Position numbers and translations under genes: made by a program
Shown: positions 1 to 12,425 of the stretch, piece after piece
Layout: each line of letters starts with the position of its first letter
Position numbering within the stretch: position 1 is the stretch's first letter
From: Euwallacea fornicatus
Taxonomy: Eukaryota > Arthropoda > Insecta > Coleoptera > Curculionidae
Reading direction: 5' to 3'
DNA: 64,000 nucleotides
Assembly (NCBI RefSeq): GCF_040115645.1
Contig: NC_089553.1
Coordinates: 62,001-126,000, forward strand
The notes under the pieces: generated by a model
Told to the model about the DNA's origin: nothing
Databases searched by the model: none
The model's input: only the letters and a program-made list of their open reading frames with translations

Positions 1-759
1 ATGGGCGGTACGGATGGGATTCAGGAAGTTACTCCTTGCTGCTGGTACCGGTAATTTCTCAGGACATTGCAAATAAATTACGCGTTAATTGAATCTATTA
101 TTTAACTAAACTGATTATAATCTGTGCCTGATTTAATTAGCCTTCTCAAACCACGCTGATTGGAAGATATGTACTTTTGAGGGCAGTTTGGCTCAAGAAC
201 TGCTGGAAGATTGTTTTATTCTTCGATAAGCTAATAATCCACTGAAAAATATTCACCGCTGCGCGAAGTCTACCTTAAAAAATAGTTAATTTTAAAAATT
301 ATAATTTCAAAAACAAACAGCATGAGATCTCATCCGTTGAACTTTTTTACTCGAACTCGGAAAAGATGAGTGGAAAAATTATTTAAATTGTCATAATGCA
401 ACAGTACATAACTGACCATATGGCTCAGTCTTAGTGTGGAAACACGGTGCACAACCACTTTTTAAAGTGGCATGCGGGAATGGACATGCTCGTTAGATTA
501 GGAAGTCGAGTTGACGGCTTTTTCCTGATTGCTTCAATGTTATATTTGCGGAAAACAAGGCACGTTAACGCGGCGACGCCATCTATACGGCATGCCCGAA
601 CCTTCCACTGAAGGTAGGGCCCTGCATGCGTAACTACTTAATTAACTACCTTAAAAATTTGGAAACTTCGTTATAAAATTTAGGACAAAGTGAAACACAT
701 GTTGATATGCCAATAAAAAGGGTGTTGGGATACTCCTGTGTTCAACACTCTTCCAGATA
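1..759. other. Unassigned noncoding DNA
   Basis: No convincing open reading frame, RNA gene or repeat pair was seen here. Composition is mixed, with short GC-richer patches around 540-630, and the segment ends at the TA preceding the long-TIR mariner-like element. Confidence 0.4.
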
Positions 760-2851
760 TAGTGGAACTCATATTAAGTTGATTTAACTAAACTTGCGTT
801 AGTACAAAAATCGATAATAACAGAGCTACAGAGTGTCAAAGTTGAAAAAAGATATCCGATTTTGTTAAATAGCTTTCGACTTTTTCGAACTAATTTCACA
901 AAATTTTGTATCTGGGTGTTTATGGGATGAGAAATTCAAATTTGTAAACGATTTTGCTATATTTTTTTGAAGACACCACAAGCGATCATTAGGACATTTT
1001 TAAACCGTCAAAACTTTTTTTGAGCTCCGACGTATGACAATTTCGAGTAGAAAAATCTTTTTCCCTATCTTTTCTGTTTAAAAAAGGGATACTTATTAAA
1101 TATCATTAGAGACAACGGTTTAAAAAATATTTGCAATTTTATTAACAGACGCAATCAGTTTAAAACACTTTATTACAAAAATTTCATAGCACGTGCTCAA
1201 AATGCGCAACATTTTCTTGCACACACAAATCGATTCTTTTCAAAAAGTTAAAGTGCACTCTCTGCATAACTTCCAGCTTATTTCTCACATTTTCAACTGC
1301 TTTGAAAATTCAATTATGCAACTCTTGACTGGTGTCGAATAAACTGTTGATTTCAAAAAGACCCACAAAAAAAGTCACATGGCGTCAAATCTGGGGATCG
1401 TGAAGGCCATTGTATTAGAGCATCATTTCCCGTTCCGATCCATCGCCTAGGAAATGCATCATTTAAACTTTGTCTAACATTGAGGGTATAATGCGGAAGC
1501 GCCCCATCTTGTATGAACCACATGCCATCACGTATTAATAACGGTACGTCCTCTAAAAAGTCCGGTAAAGTTACTTGAAGAAAGTGCAAATAACTTTGTT
1601 CATTTAATCGATTTGGCATCACAACAGGCCCGAGAATAATACTGCCAATTATTTTGGTTTATAGATTAATGTTGAATGAATGTTGATAAATACTTTGAAG
1701 GCGCGCGGATGTTCATCACTATAAACATGTTCATTATGAACGTTATCCCGGATCTAGTAAAGCAAGCTTCGTTGGTGAAAAGAGTTTTTTTTACTGTAAT
1801 TCCGATTATAGACCTGCTGATTTTGAATAAAATCAGGAAAAGCTATACGTCTTCCAAGATCGATTGGTAAAAGAGCTTGTACTTTTTGTATATGGAAAGG
1901 GTATAATGATTGCATTTTCAAAACTTCGTGAATTGTACTATTGGGAACTGCTAAGTTGTCTTTTAATCGTGTGATATTAATTTTCGGACCTTCTTCGACT
2001 CTGTTTAAAATAGCTTCTTCATTGCCTACTGTTCTAGTTGTCCAAATTCGACGCCCGTCAATTATTGTCAAACTTTGTCAAAACTTCCATTTTCACAAAG
2101 TTATTTTTCAATATTTGCAAACGTTTAATGATTAGGTGTTTCACTATTTGCAAATCTTTTATTGCAAATTCGAACACTTTCTCAGCCGTTTTCCTCGCAA
2201 AATCCATAAGCCGATAACATGCCAAATTTCTCATTATAGGTGCAAATATTCATTGTGAAAAACCGATAGTTATTGACTTAATAAAACTTCAGCAGTTCAA
2301 TATCGTCAAAAGGGAAATAAGATGAGCAGTGTTACTTCAATTTGTTTACTTAAAGGTCTTCATAGAAACAACAAAAAACCTAAGTCACAATACCAAAAAA
2401 AAAAAAATGATGCGCATTTTGAGCATTTGCTCTGCAATTTTTGTAATAAAATGCCTTAAACTAATTGTGTCTATTAATAAAATCGCTAATACCTTTTAAA
2501 CAGTTGACTTTAACGACATTTAATAATTAAATGTTTTTTAAGCAAAAAAGATAGGGTGAAAGATTTTTCTACCCGAAATTGACATACACCGTGGCAGAAC
2601 AAGTTTTGACGGCTTAAAAGTATCCTAATGGTCGTTTGCAGCACCTTCTAGAAGATACAACAAAATCGTTTACAAATTTGAATTTCTTATCCCAAAAGAA
2701 CTCCCAGATACGAAATTTTGTGAAATTAGTTATTAAAGATATTTAACAAAACCGGATATCTTTTTTCAACTTTGACACTCTGTAGCTCTGTTATTATCAA
2801 CTTTTGTACTAACGCAAGTTTAGTTAAATCAACTTATTATGAGTTCTACTG
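760..2851 (-). mobile_element. Mariner-like element with ~445-bp TIRs
   Basis: The two ends are inverted copies of each other for about 445 bp (roughly 760-1208 and 2409-2851). The right end reads CAGTAGAACTCATAATAAG inward, and a TA dinucleotide sits outside each end (758-759 and 2852-2853). A decayed transposase lies between the arms on the minus strand. The arms differ by scattered substitutions and small indels, so the copy is old. Such long TIRs are unusual next to the roughly 30-bp TIRs of classical mariners. The left terminal base appears mutated from C to T. Confidence 0.85.
1300..2245 (-). pseudogene. Mariner-like transposase remnant
   Basis: Read on the minus strand, this is a degraded DDD-type mariner-like transposase. 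Between about 2245 and 1754 it encodes the helix-turn-helix region, including RTVGNEEAILNRVEE and the YPFHIQKVQALLP stretch typical of these insect transposases. Between 1622 and 1353 it encodes the catalytic C-terminal part: NEQSYLHFLQ, then FIQDGALPHYTLNVRQ with the second catalytic Asp, then WPSRSPDLTPCDFF with the third Asp. I count 43 residues between those two Asp residues. The 1623-1753 stretch links the two parts in shifted frames, and several stops interrupt the N-terminal third, so no full protein can be made. It belongs to the element at 760-2851. Confidence 0.85.
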
Positions 2852-2853
2852 TA

Positions 2854-5119
2854 TCTGTTAGAGCATGGAATACGGGTTATCTGGGCACCCTGTAATTCTG
2901 AAGAGCGCTAACTCCTCTCGTTTTCTAGGAAAGCAGAAGAGAAAGTGTCAACATGAGATAGCTTTTGCGCTACTATACGGTAGGTATCTGAATATTTTCA
3001 AATCTCTATATTTTGACTGGTGAATAGCCCCATTACGTGAGACACTCTGTACTTTCATTTATATTTTAAATGTATATTCCAAAAGCAGCTTTGTAACAAA
3101 ATCAAGATATAAATACAAAAAGTAAATTAAAGACACGAAGCATGGCAGTTCCTCAAGTTTTGGTGACACTTGTCCCATGGGGCTTATAACATTGTAATGT
3201 CTTTCATTGAATGTTTTAATCTGGAAAGAAGCAATATTATAATGCGTTGATAAGCATGTGAAAAGTATCCTTCCTACACTCATAGGAGTGCGCAAAGCAC
3301 GTGCATGCCTACATGATCCGTTGTTGGCAGTTTGCTATATACAATTTTCAGGATATATTATTAATGTGGTTTTGGTTACTTTTATGGCAGTCGTAGGAAA
3401 TCAATTTTATGTGCCGATTACATGCAAGCCTGGAGCAATATGGCGAGTACTTCGAGCACTTGCCTTAGTAAATTTAAATTTAATATTAATTTTATTATGA
3501 TAGGTGTGACTCGATTTAAATTAATAAACTATCATTACTTGGATATTCGAAAGTTTGAGTTACGAAAACGCATTGATTTCTAAATTTGACATCATCAGAA
3601 TCGCTCAAGGAGCACTTTTCGAAATTTTTGCATAAGTAATTTTTCATTTATTTTCGATATTAGATCTCAATAACTATGCATTTTACTACTTAAAATAAGG
3701 TAACGTGAGTACCACTTAAAATTATCTATAATATTCTTGGCTTACTATCTAAAATCAGACATAGCGATCAAGTTAAAAAAAACCTCACGAAGAGTTACTG
3801 CATTTAATCTTAATGCATAATTCAAGAGGATGATGGAATTCCTCAAGACCGGAGCTCTTTGCCCTATTTACAAACCCCAAAAGTTTTAAAAGTTTTACAT
3901 AAGTTAAATACTGAAGCTGGAGTGAGATCATTTTGGGTTATCAATGGCATAATAAAAACAATAATTAACGCAAGGAACTAGTTTGAATAACTAATGAAAA
4001 AGGCATAAATAAGGCAATAAGCATAAATTACATCCATTGACTTTAATACGTTGATTTGTTGTTCCTCTTAACGGAACAGAGCAAATTGAATTGCCTGGTT
4101 GATCATAATTAAAAAATCTCGTTTCTCTAATTTTCAATTAACTTTATATGCAAATCATTAAATCCACCTTTCAAGGATAGTCGATTCCGATAGATTGTTG
4201 ATGTTAAACAACGACTGAAAAGCGAAAGTTGATATCATTTAAATATATTTTAACTCCTTTGCTCTTAATAATCTCACGAGTAGCTGCCAAATTCGGGAAC
4301 AAAGGGCAACTTTTTCTTAAAAATTCCCATTCCAACTCTGCCAAAAACAATAAATCTCCTTATCTCTCGAGTATGTATTCGAGTATAGATATAGATGTCC
4401 TTTCTGGAACTGGATTTTATCTTTGGCATATATCTCCGTGGCCCCGGCAATTCCAAAAATTGAATAAATCAAAAGATGTAGCCCGAGACTAGATGTTTAT
4501 AATCGAATAAAGCAGGGTTGGACTTGACCGCTCGGTGTCCAATAATCCCCGGGGCTTCCAGTGCCGAGTCCGTGCCTGCCTTTATCGAGATAAGAATCCC
4601 CTAGTCATATTCCTTATGTCCGTCTGGAAAATTCTATTTTCCGAGACGAATTGATTCTATTTATCATATTTTATTTTCGCAGAATGTCTGCGGATATAAA
4701 ATTATATGATCCGGGGGATGATCTTATCAGAGGTTTTCAATAGAGCCTCCAAGAGAAGAGGGTATTATGTCATCGCATTTGGGCAAAGACCTAGCAGACG
4801 GAGTCTGTTGATCGTCGACAAATGAAAGAGGCAAAAACACTCTTGGTTGAATTTGAAGCTAATTTGGAAGAAATTGCGAAAAAGTACAAGAAAATGGTGG
4901 AGGGAACCAAAGTTAAACGGGCAGGAGATACTTTAAATTATGAACTACACTTTCGACATGACTAACCTGAACTAACCTTTTATTAAACGCGGAATTTGCT
5001 CGTTCATCTGGAGATTGTGGGCAAAGATAGCAAGTCCTCAGAGAGGGTCTAAGAAGTATGTAGAAACTGAATCAATTTCAAAATTTGTAAGCTATAACGG
5101 AGTTAAATGAATAAAATAT
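2854..5119. other. Unassigned noncoding DNA
   Basis: No gene, TIR pair or clear repeat was recognised. Short AT-rich reading frames near 3059-3500 and 4229-4492 overlap on both strands, show no known motif and are judged chance ORFs. A GC-richer patch at about 4510-4620 is unexplained. Confidence 0.4.
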
Positions 5120-5975
5120 AATCCAGTGGTGTAGCAATTTTCCCGAAGTAAACTGACCGAAGATGAATTAATAACGGGAATTACATTTTTGTTATTTTCT
5201 ATCCGTTAAAAACGTGGATTTTGAAATAAAAATTGATCTAAATTGTCGTAAAGTAGAATAAAACTTGTTTTGATTTTCAGAGTTGTGTTCAACCTATCGC
5301 TGGCTTTCCCCAACCCTGATTTTTAATTCTTTGAGAATTTGTAATACAAGAAGTTCAGTGACGTACCTCATTTTTGCTTTCTAAATTGTTTTTACATAGA
5401 ATAAAGTTCAAGGACGACGTTTCTATTAATCTTTAAAGCTGCTTGCCAATTGTGACTCGGGCGACTTTAACTTTTCCAATGCTATTGAAAGTTCTTATAA
5501 TATAAAAAAAAAACCACGAGCTTTACGTGTGCATGAAATTCAGTGGAGTATCTCATTTTTCGTAGCTAATTTATTTTCAAGTAGAATAAAGTTTAGGAAC
5601 AGACGTTTCGACTGATTTTAGAGTCATTTTCAATCTCTCCTCGTTGCGACACGACCTTAATTTTTGCAATATCTACGGAAAACTTTGAGTGAAACCTTCT
5701 GAGTTTTTCCTGTGTGCGAATTTATATAATGGCTCTTTGAATTTTCTTAGTCTAGACAATCAGTGGTGTACCTCGTTTCTGGGAGAAAGATAAATTTACT
5801 AAATAAGATAATGGTTCCTCAGTGTTCTCGACAGATTTTCAAACTGTCCTTTTTAAGACACTGATTGTTTCAGTGTCAACTACAAGTTCGCGCATTTTAG
5901 AAATAGCTTTTTGATTTTTTAGAGTCTATGTAAACCAGTGGCGTACCCCTTATCTCAGAGCCGCGACAAAATTCG
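5120..5975. repeat. Diverged tandem array, ~175-230-bp units
   Basis: A motif resembling CAGTGGCGTACCTC recurs at 5124, 5356, 5541, 5761 and 5936, with spacings of 232, 185, 220 and 175 bp. Between motifs the 5356 and 5541 units align well: both carry AGAATAAAGTT near the start, a GACGTTTC block, and a run resembling TTAACTTTTCCAATGCTAT. Later units are more decayed. The same boundary motif recurs in the array at 20.16-21.45 kb. Confidence 0.65.
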
Positions 5976-7127
5976 TATTACCCAGACTATTCCAAGTTTC
6001 TTTATCGATGCAGCGTGGCATCAGCGGAAACCAGAAGCAAACTCTAGTATATCCTAAACGAATTTTAGATACCTCCTATAAAATATCCATAAAACAAACG
6101 ACAGCCATTAGAATCGACACGTTGTAAACGATCAGTTTCCACAATGTTAAAAGCCCGAACCAACGAAGCTAACAAAACTATTAGTCTAGCTAATGGCACG
6201 GTGCTAAAACTAATCGGTACAAATTGATAAAGGCCTAGAATTAACAACTAAATACATTGATTTGTCTGGTATGGACGATATCTGGTATTAGACTAGCGGA
6301 TTTAAACCTTCAAGTCGCTTTAAAACCATTATTTTCCGAACTTTTATTAGATGCTTAGCAAATTGATGTTATGTATGGATGGTTTAAATTTACAATAATT
6401 AATTGCCCACGAGATTTGAGAGTGACGTAGAGAGATAGTTTTTCAGTAGGTTTCCGCTCGTCTAAATCCAATCCTTTCGCAAAATGGCAACGGGATCAGC
6501 AATACGCACCAATCGCGTGTTAGCGATTAACGGTCGTTATAAATCAACTAACAATTGAAGCCGATTCAATTGTGGGAATTGACAAGGTATTAATGCGGAA
6601 TATTGAGAATGGCTGTTGTTTCCCCGAATTGGGAATTACGGGTACGCCATTTTATATTCAGAAAGCAGGTTTAAAAATCAAATTACGATCACCGAAGATA
6701 TAAATTGAATACACAACTAAGTTGATCGGTAACGTGAGTTCAACACTTCTACATGACAATCATTATCGGTACATCTTAACACAGAATGATGACAAGATGA
6801 CAACTGCGAATAGAATACACAAATGGTCTTGAAGATTTGGTCGTTGGCAATTATAAACAACCAGGTCATTACTATTTATTCGTAGAATCTGGCATTTGCA
6901 TCTTTTTTCTTTTGCAACAACAAATTAGGATTATTGCAAATAGAACACCTTGTGTGTGACTTTGCTTTTTGAATGAGTAAAAATTTTGACAGTAAATTTT
7001 TCTATGACTTTCTCTAGGATTTTAAGATACTGAGACTTCATAGAAAAACAAGTTTTCAATAAACATCTCTTGCTCTCTCTCTCTCTCTCTCTGTCAGAAT
7101 CATGTACTATTTCCTTTTTTGAATGTG
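5976..7127. other. Unassigned DNA with possible conserved patch and a CT microsatellite
   Basis: No gene was recognised. About 6400-6670 is more balanced in base composition than its surroundings, which can indicate a constrained noncoding block, though this is only an impression. A (CT)n run of about 20 bp sits at 7073-7092. Confidence 0.3.
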
Positions 7128-9300
7128 CAGTGAAATCTCTCATAAGCGGATACCGTCGGGACTGTCAAAATATCTTCGGCTAATAGAGGTGTCCGCTTAT
7201 GGAAATTTGTAAACAAAAACAAAACCTACTGCATTGAAACATATGTAATAAAGCATAATACAGTTATCAATATATTCCGTGACTTGGATAGTAAAATATA
7301 AACAAATCCATGTACAAATTTAATTGTTCTACGCTGAAATAATCTAATAACGTACTATGGTGAGTTTTCGTTTTAATGTTGCTGTCTTGGAAATGTAATT
7401 CTAAATCATACAACATCTTCATTGTTACTGTGTCTTCTTTATTTTTGGCAAATTCTTGTAATTGTGTGACCAAACAAATAGCTTGTTGAAAATTTTGGGA
7501 ACTTGTTAGATCACTGATATTCGATTCTGCATCCGAGCCATCCAAAATGTGCATAGTTTCTCCTAATGTTACAAAATCGACAGTAAAACCTCCATCATCA
7601 TGTTCCAATATTAAGTCGGTGACAATATTAATAAAGTCGTCCAATTTATTGCTATTAATCCCTATTGCTTCACAATTTCGCAACATTTTGAATGAGACAG
7701 ACAAAGGTAGATCATCTTCTATTGAATCATCTCCGTTTTCTATTTTCACAATTGCTCGTGTCATTCCAGCTTTACGAAAGCAATCTTTAATTGTCTCTTC
7801 TGTTACCTTCTGCCAGGTCGTTTTTAAAAAATAAATAGCGTCCAGAATATTCATAATTTTAGTAAACCCTCAAGTACTATCACAAATTCTATTTTCGATA
7901 ATCAAATTTTAACCATAGTTGAACTATGAGAAACTTTGAAATGTTTGATAGCACCCTGATCTAGAGATTGAATTACTCACGGGCAATTTGGTGGTAGAAA
8001 AAATAGTCGAATGATTTCTGATTGAATGCCTTTAGGGTGAGAACACGCATTGTCTAAAAATAACAAAATTTTTCTTCTTTTTGCTCTCATCTTTCTATTA
8101 AAATTTCTTAATCATTCTTCCATTATAGCCGATGTCATCCAAGCTTTTCTATTACTTTTCCATACAAAAGCGAATTATTCGCATTAATATTCTTGAATGC
8201 TCTTAGATTTTTTGATTTACCGATTGCCAGCATTCTTTCTTCCTCTCCATCCATTTTAACACAATGCAGAGTAGTAAGTCTTTCTTTAGATAATTTTCCA
8301 CTGGTGCACTTCTCTCGTTTAAACGCTAAAGTTTTGTGCAGTAAAGCGCGAAAAAAATAGATCTGTTTCGTATGCGGTAAAGATACTTTGATAACGATTA
8401 AGTTTTCTTGATGAATAATCCTTCATCAATGACTTAATCTTAATTAAGAACCCTTCCACGTCTTCTGAATTGAAACTTCCAGTCTCTCCAGATGTGGCTT
8501 TGAAAATTATATGATGCCTGTTGCCGAATTTTTTAAGCCTCCAAGATGACGCATTGAAATTTTTGTACCCCAAACTTTGTGCAATATTTTTTGCTTTAGC
8601 CCGAACTGAGGACCCTAGAAAAATTTAACTAAAAAAAATAATTACACCCCCGCCTTGTACATTTACCTGACAAAGGAATGCGTTTGTTCTTTGCTTTTAC
8701 GAATCGATCACAACAAAACTTATCGGTATTTAGGCCCATTGGTTTCATAAAACTTCGTTTCACCTGGGTATTATCATTAAACTGCCAATTGTGTAATAAT
8801 TCGTTTCTACTCTTAACAATTCCAGCAGCTTGTATTTTTCCTATACTGAAACGTTTTGACAAATTTCTTATACTAAGTTTTTCCTTGTTCTATGTTTCCA
8901 CTATGTCAATTTTCTCTTTAAGAATTAACGTGCGACGGTTTCCGAACATTTTTTCCACTCATTTTAAACACTGAATAAATATCCAAAGAGGCCAAGGAGC
9001 AAAAATTGTACAAAGTGAACAACATATTTGTAGCCGGGGAACTCCCTGCCAATCTACCTTGCCGATGCGATGCTGTCCAGATCTAAGAGATTTGAATTAA
9101 TTTTATAATGTCCGTTCAAGAGAGAGTTCTGAACGCGTTTTGTATAGAATTATCGCGTCCGCGTCCGCCCAAGGGAGTGTCCTTTCAAGGGAGGGCCATT
9201 TATATGAGGTTCTGTGCAACCAAGCTTCGGACTGTGAAAAAGTATCCTCTCAGCAGCGGTATCCGTTTATTGGAGGTGCCCGTTAAAAGAGTTTTCACTG
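7128..9300 (-). mobile_element. Pogo/Tigger-like DNA transposon (inactive)
   Basis: The element starts with CAGTGAAATCTCTCATAAG at 7128 and ends with the inverted counterpart (CAGTGAAAACTC read inward) at 9300. The right flank is TA and the left flank is TG, consistent with a mutated TA target duplication. Both subterminal regions contain the AAGCGGATACC-type blocks often found in pogo/Tigger ends. A degraded transposase of the same superfamily lies between them on the minus strand, which supports the assignment. Confidence 0.8.
7267..8949 (-). pseudogene. Pogo/Tigger-type transposase (CENP-B HTH plus DDE) remnant
   Basis: On the minus strand an ATG at 8949 begins a reading path with a CENP-B-type N-terminal helix-turn-helix (KEKIDIVET, then SKRFSIGKIQAAGIVKSRNE, then FCCDRFVKAKNKRIPLSG). 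Around 8573-8319 comes the second DNA-binding domain (SWRLKKFGNRHHIIFKATSG) running into TAYETDLFF, the first catalytic-Asp region of the DDE domain. About 8318-7860 is broken by stops and indels. An open 195-codon frame at 7854-7267 gives the C-terminal end (LDAIYFLKTTWQKVTEETIKDCFRKAG), characteristic of jerky/Tigger proteins. In-frame stops, one after IDIVET, make it non-functional. Confidence 0.85.
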
Positions 9301-9954
9301 TATTAAAATGTGAAAACATTCTAACTATATCTGTCCTCTTTTGTTTTGGATCAAAATGGACTCTGCCAAACCATAACCAACCTGCACTAAACTAGTTTTG
9401 TTTACCCAAAAGAAATCCATAATGAACCGACCTTCGCCCTCGTCTGAACCATCCCTTAAACGATTCGTTTCTCTCTTTCACACCACCCGAAACGGGATTT
9501 AACACCGTAAAACACAGAAAGCCCAAACAAACTCCTGGATACAAGGAAAACGGTTATGAGGAGGATTATCGCAGTTCCACTGGAAGTTAGGGGGGGTTTC
9601 CACTTAACTTGCACCGCGTACAAACGGGTGAGGAATAGAAATTAAGGTTATTTGCTCCCCTACCAGATTGCATTTGTAACGCCGCGTTCACATTTGATGA
9701 TATTTATTTGCGGTAATTTTCTCGCTCAAGGGATGAGGAATGATGGGGATTTGAGGGCTTGACATGCGGATTTGGGTAGCTAAGTGTTAATGGTGAGATT
9801 TAGCTTGACAGTCCTTTTAGATGAATTTGAAGTCAGAATAAAGTAAAGCTATGGGATATCGGGGGATTTTTTTGGTGCACTCATGAACACCCCTTTAGGG
9901 CTAATAAGGGATAAACTCACTGGCATACTAATAGATATGAAAATGAAAAATATA
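9301..9954. other. Unassigned noncoding DNA
   Basis: No gene or repeat was recognised between the pogo-like element and the next mariner-type element. A GC-richer tract occurs around 9580-9680. Confidence 0.35.
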
Positions 9955-10462
9955 CAGGGTGCCATTTTGCCATGTGGTCAAGCTTCGAGGGGTGATTCTC
10001 TAAGTGATTTTAAGACGAAATTTTATATACACGTAAGTCCAGTAATCCTTCGTTTTCGAGACAGGGTGTCAAACCCTTCTCAAAAAATCGTTTTTTTTTT
10101 GTAAAAATCTTAATAATCCTTTAGCCGATTTTATTGAAATTGGCCCGTATTATTTGCTGTTATTATTGTTACGTATACTTTTTATACCATTTATATTTTT
10201 TCGCATTATGCGCAGTCGTGACCATCCAGGTCATCGGATTTAAATTGGTTTGAATTTTTTGTTCGAGAGATATGTAAAATCCTTCGTTTATAGAACTCCG
10301 GTCAATACTGAATAATAATTCATAAAACGGACACGGGATTCATGTAATCAGATAAGATATACACCCGGAATATTCCAACGTGTTTGGCAATCGATGTTAA
10401 GACGAGCTAATGTTTGCATCGAAGTTGAAGAAAGGCATTTTCATCAACTATTGTTAAATATA

Positions 10463-12048
10463 CAGTAGTGGTCAAAATTATAGCAACTTTTTAAAATTTC
10501 AAATAATTTAGACTCAACGGCCTAAATTCAAAATAGATTTTGAAAATATGATTCTACAATTACTTTTGACGATAGAAGTATATAACAATAAAACAATAAT
10601 ATTTTGTATACAAAAATAAAAAAATATATTTATTTCGACCTGGACAAAAATATAGCAACTTTTCCAAAATAATTATAAAGAGTAATAAAACTTCAACAAA
10701 TTACAAAAGAATTGTTCAATAATTAATATTTTGTATAATACCCTCGCTGCTGAATAACTTCTGCACATCTTCGTGGCATTGAATTAATTAAATTGTTAAT
10801 GTAATTGTTCTCAATACTCTTCCAGGCTGCTTGAAGTGCCTGAAATAAATCCTGTAATTGGAATATGTATTATTCCGAATTTTATTATCCACATATTCCT
10901 ACAAATTTTCTATGGAATTGAGATCGGGAGATTGCGATGGCCAAGCAAGAACTTCTATCCTTTCCTCTCTAAAAAGTTTTGAAACAAGTTTCGATTTATG
11001 TTTGGGGTCATTATCTTGTTGGAAAATGCTTCTTAGTGGCATGGTTTCTTCAAGATATGGTTGTAAATGATTCCTGAGGATATCTCGGTACATGAACCGA
11101 TCCATGCGACCTTCTATTTTGTGAAGCGGACATATACCAAAACCAGTGAAACAGCCCCAAACCATAATCGAACCTCCTCCATGTTTTACGGTTGGTAAAA
11201 CAAACTTTTTTTGCAACCTTTGCGCCTTTGGGTCTTCTAACGTATGATGGGCCATCACTTTTAAATAAGTTAAATTTGGACTCATCGCTGAAAACTACCA
11301 ATTTCCACTGTTCAGATGTCCAGTGTTGGTAATTCTGCGCGAACTGAAGTCGGGCTTTCACGTTCTTCTTAGACAGCAATGGTTTTTTCGCTGGTCGCCT
11401 AGCAAATAATCCATTTTCCACTACTCTTCTTCTTATGGTCTTGGAACTGACATGAGTCACGCCCGTTTCCTCTAAATGTGATTTTATATGAGTGGATGAT
11501 AGAAATGGATTTTTTTGACATTTTCGAATTATCCATTTATCAGTTCTTTTTGTAGTTTTCCTTGTGCGTCCTGAATTTTTTGCAGCTGCTTCACTTCCTG
11601 TTTGTCTGAATTTGTAAATAATTCGAGATTCAATTGACTTATGCACACCCAAACTCTTTACAATTTCGTTTTGCCCTTCGCCACTTTAATACAGCTCAAT
11701 GATAATTTTCCTGATCTATAATGAGATCGTTTTACCTCGACCCATAATGAAAATCGTCGATTTAATTTAGAATATAAAACGTCTCTAATCACACAATTCT
11801 GTAAATCAAGTGAAATTTTAAAATTCCAAGAGATGCTATATTTTTGTCCGGTATTGAAAAAATATAATATGTTTTCATAGTTTCTTATAGGAATTGTTGC
11901 TATTTCATTTGGATGCATTTTAAACATCAACGGTTGTGGAAGATAAATAATATAAAAACGTATATTGGGTTTAGCCGAACAGATACATTTTATTTAAAAT
12001 TATATAAAAATATATAAAAAAAATTTGCTATAATTATGACCACTACTG
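10463..12048 (-). mobile_element. Tc1-like transposon, copy 1 (inactive)
   Basis: The element is about 1.59 kb, flanked by TA at 10461-10462 and 12049-12050. Outer TIRs begin CAGTAGTGGTCAAAATTATA. Each end has a second copy of the repeat in the same orientation, at about 10639-10660 (left) and 11832-11853 (right), about 175-195 bp inside the tip. This is the IR/DR layout described for Sleeping Beauty-type Tc1 elements, where both repeats bind transposase. It is inserted in the older element at 9955-12425. Confidence 0.9.
10723..11745 (-). pseudogene. Tc1 transposase pseudogene (DD34E)
   Basis: Minus-strand coding remnant of about 340 codons, starting MGRGKTISL at 11745 and ending TKY-stop at 10723. 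It contains the paired-like helix-turn-helix region, then LFARRPAKKPLLSKKN, the first catalytic Asp in VFSDESKFNLF, the second in FQQDNDPKHKSKL, and the Glu in SPDLNSIENL. Known disruptions are stop codons soon after the start (11.69-11.73 kb), a frameshift near 11200 between the VRRPKGAK and PTVKHGGG segments, and a stop where the conserved Trp follows IENL (about 10898). It cannot encode an active enzyme, but the residues around the catalytic triad persist. Confidence 0.9.
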
Positions 12049-12425
12049 TATATTTTACTTTAAAAAAATGCGTACCATTTGTTTAAATGTTATTTTAATA
12101 AAGTTTTTTTTTGTTTGATTTTACTTAAATTTCCGGCGTTACTCTTGTGCGCGTCACTAGTAAAGGCAGGCACGCAATTTCTAAGTTAAAAAAAGGATCC
12201 TTTGTACTACATTTAAAACTATCACCAACTTTCTACGTTATACTAGTTTGCAACTTCTTCTTAATTAGCAGTTTTTTTAATATGTAACAATTTTTTAAAA
12301 ATGTTTGACACCCTGTATCTTGAGAACGAAACATTACCGGGCGTATGTATATCTAAACTTTTCTCCTTAGAATAACTTTAAAAAATCACATCTCGAAGTT
12401 TGCTTACGTAAATAATAACACCCTG

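Larger units (their letters stand above)
9955..12425 (+). mobile_element. Old CAGGGTG-type mariner-like element interrupted by a Tc1
   Basis: The left end (CAGGGTGCCATT at 9955) and right end (CAGGGTGTTATT read inward from 12425) are inverted over about 120 bp. Both arms also share a second CAGGGTGTCAAAC block, at about 10063 on the left and 12307-12318 on the right. TA flanks both ends. About 75 bp at 10376-10450 still encode the C-terminus of a mariner-like transposase on the + strand (LRRANVCIEVEERHFHQLL). Most of the transposase is deleted, and a Tc1 element has inserted into what remains. Confidence 0.75.

Noticed and set aside
7547..7834. 95-codon + strand ORF
   Set aside because: Antisense shadow of the pogo/Tigger C-terminal domain.
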